64,000 bases of DNA, taken from the NCBI RefSeq assembly GCF_014905175.1, contig NC_057789.1:10926040-10990039 (forward strand), read 5' to 3'. How positions within the stretch are numbered: position 1 is the stretch's first letter; the number at the start of each line of letters is the position of its first letter. Made by a program: the position numbers and the translations under genes. Under the pieces are notes generated by a model, which was given only the letters and a program-made list of their open reading frames with translations, ran no database searches and was not told the DNA's origin. Shown in pieces: positions 43,266-54,659 of the stretch. The stretch is from Aphidius gifuensis. Its lineage: Eukaryota; Arthropoda; Insecta; Hymenoptera; Braconidae.

Positions 43266-44400
43266 TTACATTTTAATATTCAAAGCAACAGCTCTTAAAT
43301 ACGGAATTATATTATTTTTGTCATAGCTCATTACAATTTTTACAAGACGATTATCAACTTCGGCATAGCGACGTTTTTTATATGGGCTTATATCACGTTG
43401 GACATCAATCTGAGCCAAGAAAATCTCAGTTTGAGATTGCTCATCTTTTAAACAATTTATAAATTCACCCATAGATGAATGAGCACTTGAAAATAATGTA
43501 TTGAATGAACTATGCCAACCTTCAACGGAATTATTAGTACGTGAATCATTATTAACAACACGCTCATAACAATTCCATAATTTCAATTCAAATAATGCTT
43601 TACGTTTGCCACGTGCATTTACAACGCCTAACCAAGTGTTTTTAAAATAGCTTAAGAATGTATTCAAAACCGCTAAATTATCAACAAAAAATTTTGATTT
43701 TAAAAGCATATCAAATGCAAAATCAACATCATCACATGGCACAAAAGCTAACGCAGCTAACATCCGAATGCCAGTTGAGAAATTAATATCAGTATTATAT
43801 AATACAGCTAGCCCATCATTTTGTACATTACGATATAAGCATTGATTTAAATGAAAATTACATCCACTAACAGTTGCATTTGGAAATATATCATGTACGG
43901 CTTTAATAAAAGCACTTTCAAAATCAATAATTATTTTATCAGGTTTAATTTCAGGTTTATATTCTAATAAAGCATTTAAAACATTTATATAAGTCGAGTA
44001 ACGACGATTGGGCATTAGAATATAGACTAACGGTAGAGTTTTACCGCATTGACTTAAACCATGTATCGAATATAACTGAGCGAAAATACTAGGTACACAA
44101 AAAAAAGTACCATCACACAATATAGTTGAACGTTTAGCTAAATAATTTAAATTTTTTTCGCATGAGAAAATTAAAAATCTATTCTTGCCACCACTATCAT
44201 GTAATAAAAATTGATCACCCTTCCACGTTTCTTTAAATTCATCTGGCAATATCAAGTCTTCACGACATTTTGGAGTGGCCAAAAATGGACGAGTATTATG
44301 ACGTATACGTTGCACCTGACTGTGAATATATAACTGCCAGTGATTAAAGCAATAATATTGTTTGTGTGAAAATAGTTCTAAAAGTGATAAATTATTGTTC
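43266..44400 (-). CDS. MULE-type transposase
   Basis: The open frame runs upstream to 44609. The family match starts near 'YIHSQVQRIRHNTRPFLATP', so ~70 leading residues are probably not real. MULE blocks occur in order: 'ILCDGTFFCVPSIFAQLYSI' (first catalytic Asp), 'PLVYILMPNRRYSTYINVL', 'IIIDFESAFIKAV' (second Asp), 'GCNFHLNQCLYR' (C-x2-H), and 'RTNNSVEGWHSSFNTL'. It ends at TAA, 43266. The catalytic core appears intact across ~370 residues with no stop or shift. An N-terminal FLYWCH zinc finger, common in insect relatives, is not visible. Terminal inverted repeats were not found. It could mobilise short MULEs such as the one at 11953-12850. Confidence 0.85.
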
Positions 44401-44427
44401 GTATACTTGATAAGTATTTTCCTTATC

Positions 44428-45200
44428 AAGTAAACAAGAGTATCACAGCAATCAGCAACAACATTAGTACAGAGTACATCACTATTAGCTACATCGCCAA
44501 TACAAAGTCCAACACCAACAGCTTCATTGGCAATAGAAAATATCAACGATAATAATTCATTAGTTACACCAACAAGTACACCAACAAATTCGATTAAAGA
44601 AATCAACAAAGCTACGGTACATATATCATTTTGTAGAATAAATTCATCAATTCATTTATTCATTCTATTGTATTTTTCAATGATTTTTTTTTCTTGGCAA
44701 ACTAAAAATAAAATGTTTTTTATTATTCATTGTTTTAAAATTATATTCGATTTTAAATAGGGATTCTAAAGGCAGATCGATATTATCAAGCATTTGTATG
44801 AGGCTGAAGAATATAGATTCAACGAAAAGATTCTTATTACCTACAGCTCGCGACCAAATAACACGGTATATAATCCAGTACGAGATTGATAAATTAACAA
44901 ATGATTTGCCCGAAAATGAATCAATAGATAATTTGTAGTAAGTTTAATTTTTTATCTTAATTCAAAACTACCTATTATGAATGTATACATTCACAAAGTA
45001 TATAAAACAAATATTCAATTTAAAAATCAACCTAAGTTGATATTATTAAATTTTTATTTCTAAATTACCAAAAAAATATTCCATTAAAGATTTAAGTGCA
45101 ATTAATTTTGCAGAATTTCGGCTGATCAGTTAAAATTTTATGTCAATGAAATAGGCAGGACATTCCCTGGTGACAGCGTTACCAACCCATGGCGTTGGTA
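44428..45200 (+). other. Candidate plus-strand exons
   Basis: Three segments look coding on the plus strand. One at ~44428-44615 reads 'SLLATSPIQSPTPTASLAIE' (Thr/Ser/Pro-rich). One at 44761-44937 is bounded by 'tttaaatag' and 'GTAAGT' and reads 'MRLKNIDSTKRFLLPTARDQ' and 'RYIIQYEIDKLTNDLPENES'. One from 45114 follows 'attaattttgcag' and reads 'ISADQLKFYVNEIGRTFPGD'. Exons 2 and 3 are phase-compatible, but the join gives TAA. The first overlaps the doubtful 5' end of the minus MULE frame. No family is recognised. Confidence 0.3.
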
Positions 45201-45289
45201 GCCTGGTATCTAGAGGGAAAAACTATGGTATCCTGAGTCAAATAATTGTACAATTGTACGCAACACGCATAAATTTTTTTTTTTTTTTA

Positions 45290-45480
45290 CGCAGGGTAGT
45301 GAAAAAAAAACAGTGTGTCGGCCATTTAACGCTCGGTGCAAGCGAACGGTCGGAGCGAGCCAACGCTCGGCGCAAGCGAATGCTCAGACCGAGCAAGCGT
45401 TTGCCCATATAACTAATGAGAGTGAGTGAGTGAGAGAGTGGCCACGAGCGAGACAGGAGATGTGTGTGTGCGTTGCCAAT
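45290..45480. repeat. Short GC-richer block with direct repeats
   Basis: 'aacgctcgg(t/c)gcaagcgaa' is repeated twice, followed by 'gtgagtgagtgagagagtgg'. No function is recognised. Confidence 0.5.
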
Positions 45481-45499
45481 AGTGTAGCTGATCGGTTTG

Positions 45500-46660
45500 C
45501 AGCGTTATTATAAATATGGTAAATACACCATTGATATTATTACTAATATTTTATTGATATTATTATTATTTATAATAATATTAACATCTATAACCATAGT
45601 ATAAATAAAAATAACAACAATAATTTCAATAATATCATCATATAATATTAATAATAATATCGATATAATATTGACAATAATTATATCAATACTGACATTA
45701 ATATGCAAGTGTAAATATTGATAATTATTAGTGTTCCTATTTTAAATATTATTATTAAAAATGTTATTATTAATATAATTAATATCATTTATACTATTAC
45801 TAATATACACCGTGTTTGATAATGATAGGATATGCGACAGTGTACTTGCAGGAAAAAATACGCTGATTACGGGAAAAATGCGAAAAAAATTCAAAAGTCA
45901 ATATTATGGGTGGCAGGGGGGTGGTGTTCACAGGTTTTTTTGTTATGGTTTCCTAATGGTTTCCTAGGGTTTTCTAATTTATAATGTTATCAAAAATATT
46001 ATTGACATTATGATTCTATATAATATTATTGAAGTAATTGTTATTCATAATAATATTATTAATATATAAATTAATTCATAGTATGAATAATAAAAACAAT
46101 AATAAATTCCAATAATATCATCGATAATAATAAAATCATTGATATTAATATTATTAATATCGATATAATATTAATAAGAATAATAAGAATAATAATAGTA
46201 CTGTTAATAATATTTAAATATAAATATTAGTAAATATTAGTATTTATATTTCGAATATTATTATTATTATTATTATTATAGATATTGTTATTAATATCAA
46301 TAATATTGTTAATAATTGATAATATTTTTGAAATTATTGTTGTTGTTATTATCATTTACAGTATGAATAACAATAACAATAATTTAATGAATAATAGTAA
46401 TATTAAAAATAGTTTTAATAATATTCAAAATTTATAATATCAATGGTATTAATAATAATATTAATAATAATAATAATAATATCAATAACGATATAATATT
46501 AATAATATTATCAATATTTATATTTTGAATATTATCAATATGATTGATATTATTATTATGAATATCATATTGATGTCATTAATTATTCTATGAACGATAT
46601 CAGTATTATTAATATCATCAATAATATCATCATTATCATCATTAATTAATTGATTGTTGA
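45500..46660. repeat. ATT/AAT low-complexity region
   Basis: Over 1.1 kb of 'aataatattaataata'-type words with few Gs or Cs, interrupted near 45820-45980 by a less biased stretch. ORFs here are artefacts. Confidence 0.85.
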
Positions 46661-46774
46661 TATTATTGAAATCGTTACAAATATCTTGACAGACTGTGGA
46701 AGAAGTTTCACTTCCCTCGCGCGTACTGCTAACACACAAATTTTTTTTATATCAAAAAAGAAATTGGTCATTGG

Positions 46775-47110
46775 CATTTCTTTAGACCCTTTGAGGAACA
46801 CTACAACAGAAAAAATAACTGTGAATTTGTTTTCAATAAGAAAGTCAGAAATCAATACTTCTCAGGACCCATTGAAACACATGGCAATAAATGAATAAGT
46901 TTTTTTTTTTTTTTTTATAAAATAAAGTGCGGTTTATGTTACTTCAAAAGACCCTTTGCGGAACACTACAATAAATAAATAACTACAATAAATAGAATAA
47001 CTATAAATTTTATTTCAATAAAAAAAGTCAGAAATCAGAATTTCTCAGGACCTATTAAGACATATGGCATTAAATGAATAAGTTTTTCAGAAAAAAAAAA
47101 AAGAATTTTG
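46775..47110 (+). repeat. ~165-bp tandem repeat, left copies
   Basis: Two copies share 'agaccctttg(a/c)ggaacactaca', 'aagtcagaaatca', 'tctcaggacc' and 'aaatgaataagttttt'. A third copy lies at 48290-48420 and part of a fourth at 48440-48475, beyond an inserted element. Confidence 0.85.
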
Positions 47111-47115
47111 TTTAT

Positions 47116-48282
47116 TGTCATGGCACCAGTACTTGGACACCCCCTAGTAGTCGGATACTTGGCTGTTATTCAGCAATGATGCCGATTTTAATTTAAAATT
47201 CAAACAATTATTTAAAAATATTTCTACGTCTTATATTCTTCAATTTGAACAGATTTTTTTTTTTTTATAAATAGAAATATTTTTTTGAAAATATTAAAGG
47301 TAGAATGAAATTATGTGACACTCAAACGGCTTTAGAGGGTACTGTGAGTTGGTGTAGGAGTGACTGCTACTAATTGAATCATCAATTTCTGCGTTTATCG
47401 AGTATAATTAATTTAAGTGTTTGACATTAATTTTTATAAAGTCTGACTACTAGGGAGCTTCAATTGTATGTGGGACCAGTACCTGGACACTAATAACAAC
47501 TAGTAAAACGGACAACGTTGCCAAACATAACCTAAACTTGTTCGACGTTGATATTTTTTTTCCTGCCTGAAAAGTGGTACCTAATGCTTGCAACGACTGG
47601 TTCTCATAGGGGAAAGCGGGGCAAAATGGAACACTTAAGGAAAAAATATAAATCGATGTATGACAATAGTATTTTCCGATTAGTTTTTCTCACCTATTAA
47701 TAAAAAAAACATAAATAATTTTTAAAAATTAAACAAAAAAATTATTATTATAAATTTATTTATTGTTGTTTAATAAAATGTGATATTAATCACAAAAATT
47801 GATTTTTTTTTATTTCTCTTCATGTATAATTACGAACAATTGCTTTCAAATTAATTTATCACCAAATTATCGACGAACAAAAAAAACATATAAAAAATAA
47901 TTTTCTTTGTTCTTAAAAAAATGCTCAAAAAATTTCCAAAAAAATTTTTTTTTTATTGCATCTATTTTTTTCCGGCTTTTTTAATCGAAAAATGACGAAA
48001 AAATGAAAAAAAATATGAGTCAAAATATTTTTTTGGGTGTTCCATTTTGCCCCGCTTTCCCCTATATATTAGATGTCCTGATACTGGAAAGATTGAATAA
48101 TTTCTTAATTAATTAATTTCTCATTGAATTCATAATTTATACCGGTTTTTTTTTTTAAATGAAAGGTATTATTGTAAAGAATTTAAAAATGCTCATGAAG
48201 TTTTTTTTTTCTTTCAATATATTTTTTATAGTTAAAATAGTCTGAACTACGCTTCTACTGTCCGAGTACTGGTGCCCTGACA
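47116..48282. mobile_element. TIR element inserted in the tandem repeat
   Basis: Ends are inverted: TGTCATGGCACCAGTACT on the left and AGTACTGGTGCCCTGACA on the right. It separates tandem-repeat units that are otherwise contiguous. A third related block ('gggaccagtacctggacac') lies at 47473. No transposase is seen. The target duplication is unclear. Confidence 0.78.
47607..48064. mobile_element. 458-bp MITE with TA target duplication
   Basis: GGGGAAAGCGGGGCAAAATG on the left pairs with its complement on the right, each flanked by TA. It lies wholly inside the 47116-48282 element, so it inserted later. TA duplication suggests a Tc1/mariner-type mobiliser. Confidence 0.85.
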
Positions 48283-48289
48283 GTATGCC

Positions 48290-48475
48290 ACTCCTAAAGA
48301 CCTTTTGAGGAACACTACAATCAATGGAATAACTGTGAACTTTTTTTTTAAAACAAGTCCGATATCAGAACTTCTGAGGACCCAATGAGAAACGTGACAA
48401 TAAATGAATAAGCGTTTTTTTTTTATAAAAAAAAGAATGTGGTTTAAGTCACTTCTAAAGACCTTTTGGATAGTA
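48290..48475 (+). repeat. ~165-bp tandem repeat, right copies
   Basis: Continuation of the array at 46775-47110 with 'agaccttttgaggaacactaca' and 'tgaggacccaatga'. Confidence 0.85.
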
Positions 48476-48517
48476 AAAGATTGAAAAGAAGTAAATGAAT
48501 AATAATGAATATTGCAG

Positions 48518-49425
48518 TGTAATGTCCGGCGGTAAGCCGCATCAACTTTTTCAATTTCATTATTCAATTATTGAAATTACTATTCAGGGTGCATTTTGAT
48601 ACCCCTAGCACCATCTTACAGAGCGTAAATATATTATATTTAAGGGAGCCAGAGGTTTTGGACCTCCAGCATTTTGCTTGAGCCGGCACTATTGCCAAGC
48701 GTATATACCGCCAATTTTTATAATGAAAATTAGATATAAATTGATATAATGAGCAGAGCCGGGAAGTTCGTCTGTTATTTCAGCTTGCCGTAAATACCAT
48801 GGCAACATGGTGATATATAGTTTAAAAAAAAGACGATCTGAACCTCGTACATGAAAAAAATGGCCTTATTTTTTTTGGCCTCTTAAAAATGGCCCTTTAA
48901 AATGGCCTTATATTTTTGGCCTCTTAAAAATGGCCTCAAAAAACGGCCTTTTTTTTTTTTTGGCTTCTTAAAAATGGCTTTAAAAAATGGCCTTATGTTT
49001 TTGGCCTCTTTTGGCCATTTTTTGAGGCCATTTTTAAGAGGCCATTTTTTAAGGCCATTTTTAAGAGGCCAAAAATAAAAAGCCATTTTAAAGGGCCATT
49101 TTTAAGAGGCCAAAAAAAATAAGGCCATTTTTTCCATGTACGAGGTTCAGATCGTCTTTTTTTTAAACTATATTTCACCATGTTGCCATGGTATTTACGG
49201 CAAGCTGAAATAACAGACGAACTTCCCGGCTCTGATAATGAGTGATATCGACAGAATCCTAAAAATATAGGGATTTTTTCGATACCACTCATGTCATAAT
49301 TAAATGACTAGGAATAATTTTGATTACTGATTGAAAATCATAAGATTTTCCTCGACCAATAAGAAATAAGTGACATTAGGAAAGTGGAAATGGACCAAGG
49401 AGGAAAACCGAACATCCCCGAAAGT
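48518..49425 (+). repeat. LTR fragment of the right-end retroelement family
   Basis: It begins TGTAATGTCCGGCGGTAAGC, the same terminus as the LTR at 61020 (minus). It shares 'acccctagc', 'accgccaattttta', 'gatatcgacagaatcc', 'cgacc(a)ataa(g)gaaat' and 'aaaaccgaacatccccgaa' with 60590-61020. The homology ends near 49425. It is interrupted by the hAT-like MITE. Confidence 0.8.
48754..49234. mobile_element. hAT-type palindromic MITE with 8-bp target duplication
   Basis: Termini CAGAGCCGGGAAGTTCGTCT and its complement are inverted over most of the 481-bp length. Flanks 48746-48753 and 49235-49242 are both ATAATGAG, the 8-bp duplication of hAT elements. The related LTR at 60774 has the uninterrupted sequence ('actcattgta' on plus), giving an empty site. 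The core is a mirrored run of 'ggccatttttaagaggcc' words. No coding sequence. Confidence 0.93.
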
Positions 49426-49640
49426 AGAGTATAGGGAGAGATAGCGGGCAGCGTGCTGTTAAATGGTATACGATCCACGAAAAAACCGGTTTTGGGAGTC
49501 GTTTTTTTACCTGCCCTCTTTCCCTCTGTGCCGCTTGCTCGCGTTCCCCCCTCGAGCACCAACAAACTCCGCGGGGCCCATACGCGACTACCCTGATAAA
49601 GTACCCTCAAAAAAACTACCCTTAAAAAACTACCCCTATT
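49426..49640. other. Unassigned, GC-richer
   Basis: It contains 'ccgcggggcccatacgcgac' and a CT-rich 'ccctctttccctctgtgccg'. It may be the end of the LTR fragment in a diverged form. No ORF is supported. Confidence 0.4.
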
Positions 49641-49642
49641 AT

Positions 49643-49673
<31 letters not shown>

Positions 49674-49760
49674 TATTATTATTATTATTATAATTATTTT
49701 TTTATTACATATATATTTTTTTATTATTTATTTATTGTTATTATTATTTATATATGTACG
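49641..49760. repeat. ATT-rich microsatellite stretch
   Basis: Runs of TTA/ATT with short interruptions. Confidence 0.85.
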
Positions 49761-49859
49761 TATGTATATATATATGAATAATAATATTATTTTTTTTTTT
49801 TAAATATTATTTTGTGATGTGTGCGCGCGCATAGGTGCAAGCAGACTACAAGCAAAAGT

Positions 49860-50040
49860 GTCAGCAGTGAATGGAAAATGTGTGTGAGCCAAATATGTGT
49901 GAGTGTAGTGCAACCATGTTCTGTAAAGTGTCTATAGCGCTCCAGCGGCAGCAAAAGACCCAACAGAAGTTTGGATGGAGAATGTGTGTAAGTCAAGTAT
50001 GTGTTCGTGTAGGGCGGCCATGTTTGTAGTGCTAGTGTTC
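49860..50040 (+). repeat. Two direct repeats of ~60-110 bp
   Basis: 'tggaaaatgtgtgtgagcca' near 49870 and 'tggagaatgtgtgtaagtca' near 49974 start similar blocks that end in 'ccatgtt'. Confidence 0.6.
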
Positions 50041-51925
50041 AAATCAGACTCTGTGTATTCGTATATACGAACATTATTTCATAAACAACCCTTATTATTT
50101 AAACATTGATATTAATGGAAAATTATTGAACAACCCTTATTATAAACAACCCTATGATTCGAATATCTTTATTAAATGCACTTGTTATTTCATAAGAAAA
50201 TTCTTTCATATACCCATGTATTTAAAAATTTAATTAATTTTTTATTATTGAATGACTTTACTGTTTATTTTATTATTGTCATATTATATACTACTGTACA
50301 TCTGACATAGAAGTTCCAATGGATACTAATATATCTATGTGACATGCAAGCAAAGCAGCAACTGACTTTTAAATTCATGCGCACGCACCCAAAAAAGCAT
50401 GAACAATATATAGATATACTGTCACTGTAGTATAAGGCATGGGGACCCATATGGTTGTTTACATATTTTTGAATGTAGAACACAAATGTTTTGAAATATT
50501 TTTATAAGAGTTAAGACATCGGTAAATGACACTTAACATTAATAAGATATTATTCAATGATACTTTAAATACTTATTATTATTTCCAAACTCTCTCTACT
50601 ATTTAAATAATATTATTAACATTATTCCTATTATTATTCGATGAATATTTTATTGTTATTATTTTATTATTATGAAAGTTATCTTTTTAACTGGAGCTAT
50701 AATTTAAATATAACAATAACTATATATGTAATATCATTTCAATATTTTTTAATTTATTATTTTATTATTATTATTATGATTATCGTATTTTTACTTTTAT
50801 CAATGTAAATATGGGTATAAATAATGTTATTTTTATTTTGAATACATTGGAGTTTATTATCATTTAATATTATTATTATCATTATTATTGATATTATTAT
50901 TATTTATAAGCATCAAAGTGAGCTCTTTATGAACTAGGTCTATAATTCAAATATAATAATTATGTTATTATTATTTTGATATTCTGAAATGCTTCATCAT
51001 TCAATATCATTAAGATGATTATTAATAGAGTTACCTCACCAAACTATATTTTTCATTTAGATAAAATAATTATTACATATCTGATATTTTTTTATTATTT
51101 TAATATTTTTAAATTTTTATCATATGACTTTGTGTATATGTGCCATCCCTCAATAAAGTCGGAAGATACTTGTACGCACCATGCGACGAAAAACACAACT
51201 AAATGTCTATAGTAGTTTATGAGAGGTAAGTGTATAAGGTTCAGGAGTGTATATACTGTGTAGTCAGGGGCGTATATATTGTACAAATTTATGTTTTTCA
51301 TGATTACTTTCATATAATTCATGTATAGATGTACTTACACACCTATGGTTAAATATGTATTTTATCCCTTTTAAGTAGATCGACTATCAATAATAATATG
51401 TATTTACAAGTTATCAAACATGTATTACATAATTTTAAAAAAACTATAATTGATAAATATTTTAATTCAAACTTTACTTTAATATCAAAGTCCAATAAAA
51501 AATGAAATTTAATCTGATACTGAAGAATGTGATTGTTATTATATATTTGAATATTCTTAATTATTCTTTTTAACAATTATTTTTTCTTTTCTGATAGATA
51601 TGTATGGGAAATATTTACAGACACACACACACACACGCAACGTGTATTCACTTGTTTGTATTTTTGAATGAAATAATTTTTTTGAATGAAGTAATTAAAA
51701 GGTGAAAATAAAATTCCCTACGATTATTTTTTTGTTATATTATATTTATTGTTATTATTATAATTGAGATATATTTATTATCATATCTACAAAATTCAAA
51801 ATGAAATTAATTCTTATATTTGGAAAAAGAATTCACTGTTTTTACTTTGTAAATTTCTTAATTTAAATGCTTTATAAAAATTTGAATAGAAAAAAAAAAA
51901 CATCTGTTATTCTTAAAATGACTCA
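50041..51925. other. AT-rich spacer
   Basis: ATT-type low-complexity DNA and a CA repeat near 51620; no gene is seen. Confidence 0.5.
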
Positions 51926-52320
51926 TCTTTACATGAGAGAAATTGATATCATTTTTATGTAATGAAAAATTAAATAAGAAAAAACAATATTCACACTTGA
52001 AAGAAATCGATATTATAGACATGATATTTTCATAGAGTAATTTAAATTTTTTAAAAAATCAAATGAAGAAAAATATTTTTATAAACTACTTGTTAAGAGA
52101 AATTGATATTACCAACATAATATTCCATATATTAATTTAAATATTTTACAAAATGAAAAACAATAAATTATTATAAATTATTACTCTCAAGAGAAATTGA
52201 TCTTACCGACATAATACTTTCATACCCTAATTTAGATGTTGTACGAAATTAAAATAAAAAACAATAAATTTTTACAGATTAATTATCTCAAGAAAAACTG
52301 ATATTACCGACACACCGATT
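51926..52320 (+). repeat. Degenerate ~100-bp tandem repeat
   Basis: 'agagaaattgatattacc' type words recur at about 51938, 52092, 52190 and 52290, each followed by 'gacataat' and 'caataaat'. Confidence 0.6.
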
Positions 52321-52899
52321 TATATATATATATATAATCAAAAAAGTAATACAAGAATTAAACCAAACACAATTGTCATTTGAAAATAAATTCCTTATTT
52401 ATACGTTAGAAATAAATATGAGCATTTTATCTGAACATATATTGAAAAAAATTAAAATATATTTATAAATATACCAGCGTAAAAAAAAAAAATTATTATA
52501 CATTTCTATTTATACTACCTTCCATTCACATTTGTTAAAAAGAAAAGTCAATAACCGAAATAATGATTTGTTAAAGAACTTATGTCGAGCAGCTGTCATT
52601 GTTTGATTTAATATCAAACATGTTTCATTATTTTATGATTCTTCAGGTTTATTATTTACAAGTTTAAAATTAAACAATTATTTTATAATTATTATTTTAC
52701 TTGTATTACTTTATTATCAACAATTGTTCAATTCATGAAATGTTTAATATGTAATTTTTTATTTGTTCAAGTATATTCACTTCAAACTTATAATTTTCAA
52801 AGTATTAAAAAATTAGAATCAAGACATATTAAGTTTTTAATATTCAACATTGTAAACTTTTATTTTAATTTTGTTCTAACTTTTTTAGTAAAATCGTAA

Positions 52900-54000
52900 A
52901 ATATTTATTTTATAATTTTTATAATGAAAAACCATTCACTAATAATTTTTGAAGGAAGAAAGAATTTATTATATTTATAATTTTTATTTTTACTTTTTCA
53001 AAACAATTTTCTAATAATTTTTAGAAAATAAATTTACTATAATTATAATTTTATTTTTCAATTTTTCAAAACCATTCACTTATATTTTCAGAATAAATTT
53101 ACTATATTTATAATTTTCTTTTTCAATTTTTTAAAACCATCCATTAATATTTTCTAAAGAATGAATTTAATATATTTTTAATTTTTAAAACAATTCAGTA
53201 ATATTTACCAAAGAATAAATTTAAGATAGTTATAATTATTATTATTATTAATTTTTCATAAACACTTACTAATATTTCAAAAAAAAAAAATTGTTACACT
53301 TATTATTATTATTACGTTTTTTATTTATTTATATTAAAAAATATTATTTCTAATATTTTAAAAACATATATTAATATCTTCTCGAAACGATTTACTACAG
53401 CGATAATTTTTATATCTTTATTTGATTTGAAAACATTTACTTATATTTTTTGAAGAAACAATTAACTACAATTGTAAGTAATCCAGTTTTACTTTTTTAT
53501 AAATGAAAAATTTATTTTCAATATAAAAAAACTACAAGTAATATTTGAAAAAGAAAACAATTTACTACAGTTATAATCTTTATATTTTTACCTGATGATA
53601 TCAAAATTATTTTTAATATTTTAAAAACATTATTAATATTTTTTCAAATACAATTGTAAAAAAGTTTATTTTTCTTTCTTCACATTAAAAGATATTTATT
53701 ATTCGAAAAATCATTCACTAACATAATTCCAAAAAAAAAAAAATATTACTAAAATAAAAAATAACTAAAATAAAAGTAAACAATTTACTACAGTTAATTT
53801 TTATATCTTTATTTGATATCAAAATTATTTTCAATATTCTAAAAAACATTAATATTAATATTTTTTTACAATTGTATTTGAAAAAATATTTATTTCTCTT
53901 TCTTTACATTAAAAGATATCTAATATTTGAAAAATCTTTCATTAACTATCACTAACATATTTAAAAAAAAAAAATATTTCTAAAATAAAAAATTTTTTAA
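52900..54000 (+). repeat. Strongly degenerate tandem array
   Basis: 'aaaaccattcactaatattttt' and 'aataaatttactatatttataattttt' words recur about every 60-110 bp. Units are much eroded, so copy number is uncertain. Confidence 0.5.
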
Positions 54001-54065
54001 ATGACAGAAAAAAAATAATGAAACATTTTACGATAATTCATTCAAGCAGATACATTTTAATCTGA

Positions 54066-54380
54066 TTATGCATTTGAATTCAAATACTTGATAGGTATTG
54101 GAGGTGGACAAGGTTTTGGTTCTTGATTTAATTTTTTAATTTTTGTTAATGCTAAATGAGCAGCTTTTTTTTTTGCTTCATTTTTTGTTCGAGCTGATGC
54201 AATAGAGCTATAGTCTTGCATAGTAACTTGATTGAGTGGATAACGGATCGGATAAGTTACTTTTATTGTAAATAATGGATCATGCTGTGGACCTTCACAA
54301 TTTAATTGTTCATATTTTGGAAATGAATTTTTTTTATGACAGTATTCGTTCAATACTGAAACAGGATTATACCCAAGTAA
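54066..54380 (-). CDS. Double-stranded RNA-binding domain (dsRBD) exon
   Basis: The frame reads 'NPVSVLNEYCHKKNSFPKYE', then 'CEGPQHDPLFTIKVTY' and 'ARTKNEAKKKAAHLALTKIK'. This is a complete dsRBD (P-x-S-x-L-N-E, GP-x-H-x-P-x-F, K-K-x-AA-x-x-AL). The C-terminus is Pro-rich and ends at TAA, 54066. dsRBDs bind dsRNA in RNAi cofactors, ADARs and similar proteins; the sequence cannot say which. An acceptor-like 'aatgatag' or 'tcctgtttcag' lies at its start. The true start is not in this frame. Confidence 0.75.
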   Translation of the reverse strand, partial: LLGYNPVSVLNEYCHKKNSFPKYEQLNCEGPQHDPLFTIKVTYPIRYPLNQVTMQDYSSIASARTKNEAKKKAAHLALTKIKKLNQEPKPCPPPIPIKYLNSNA

Positions 54381-54384
54381 CTAT

Positions 54385-54650
54385 CATTTTATTTCTTATT
54401 GGGTGTTGATTTTCATTTTCGTCTTTATTAATTAACATCTTTATTTTATCCATCATCTCTATACTGGCTTTTTCCATTACTTCTTCTGTTGTATTTCCAA
54501 CCACAGTAACTTCTATTTTTCCGATGAGTAATAAACATATAGTTTTTACTTCCATCACGCATTGCTTCACCAATCTCCTTACGTTTAATGTTTTTGAATG
54601 AAACAGAATTCTTTTAATAGGTTCAAGCGTCTGTTGTATTTATTTGTTGT
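54385..54650 (-). pseudogene. Upstream segment, possible degenerate second dsRBD
   Basis: Two overlapping minus frames give 'KNIKRKEIGEAMRDGSKNYM' and then 'KIEVTVVGNTTEEVMEKASI', followed by 'EMMDKIKMLI'. The last part resembles the C-terminal half of a dsRBD without the usual lysines. A frame change near 54525 and another before the next dsRBD suggest decay or missed introns. Together with the downstream domain it suggests a protein with tandem dsRBDs. Confidence 0.35.
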
Positions 54651-54659
54651 TGTTTTTCA

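Noticed and set aside
44400..44609. N-terminal 70 residues of the MULE frame
   Set aside because: No family match; a better coding pattern (Thr/Ser/Pro-rich) lies on the opposite strand.
46700..46898. Plus ORF over the tandem repeat
   Set aside because: Coding-looking only because the repeat unit lacks stops in one frame; related copies carry different frames.
48883..49292. Minus ORFs with 'NGLKKWPLKNG' repeats
   Set aside because: Translation of the hAT MITE palindrome.
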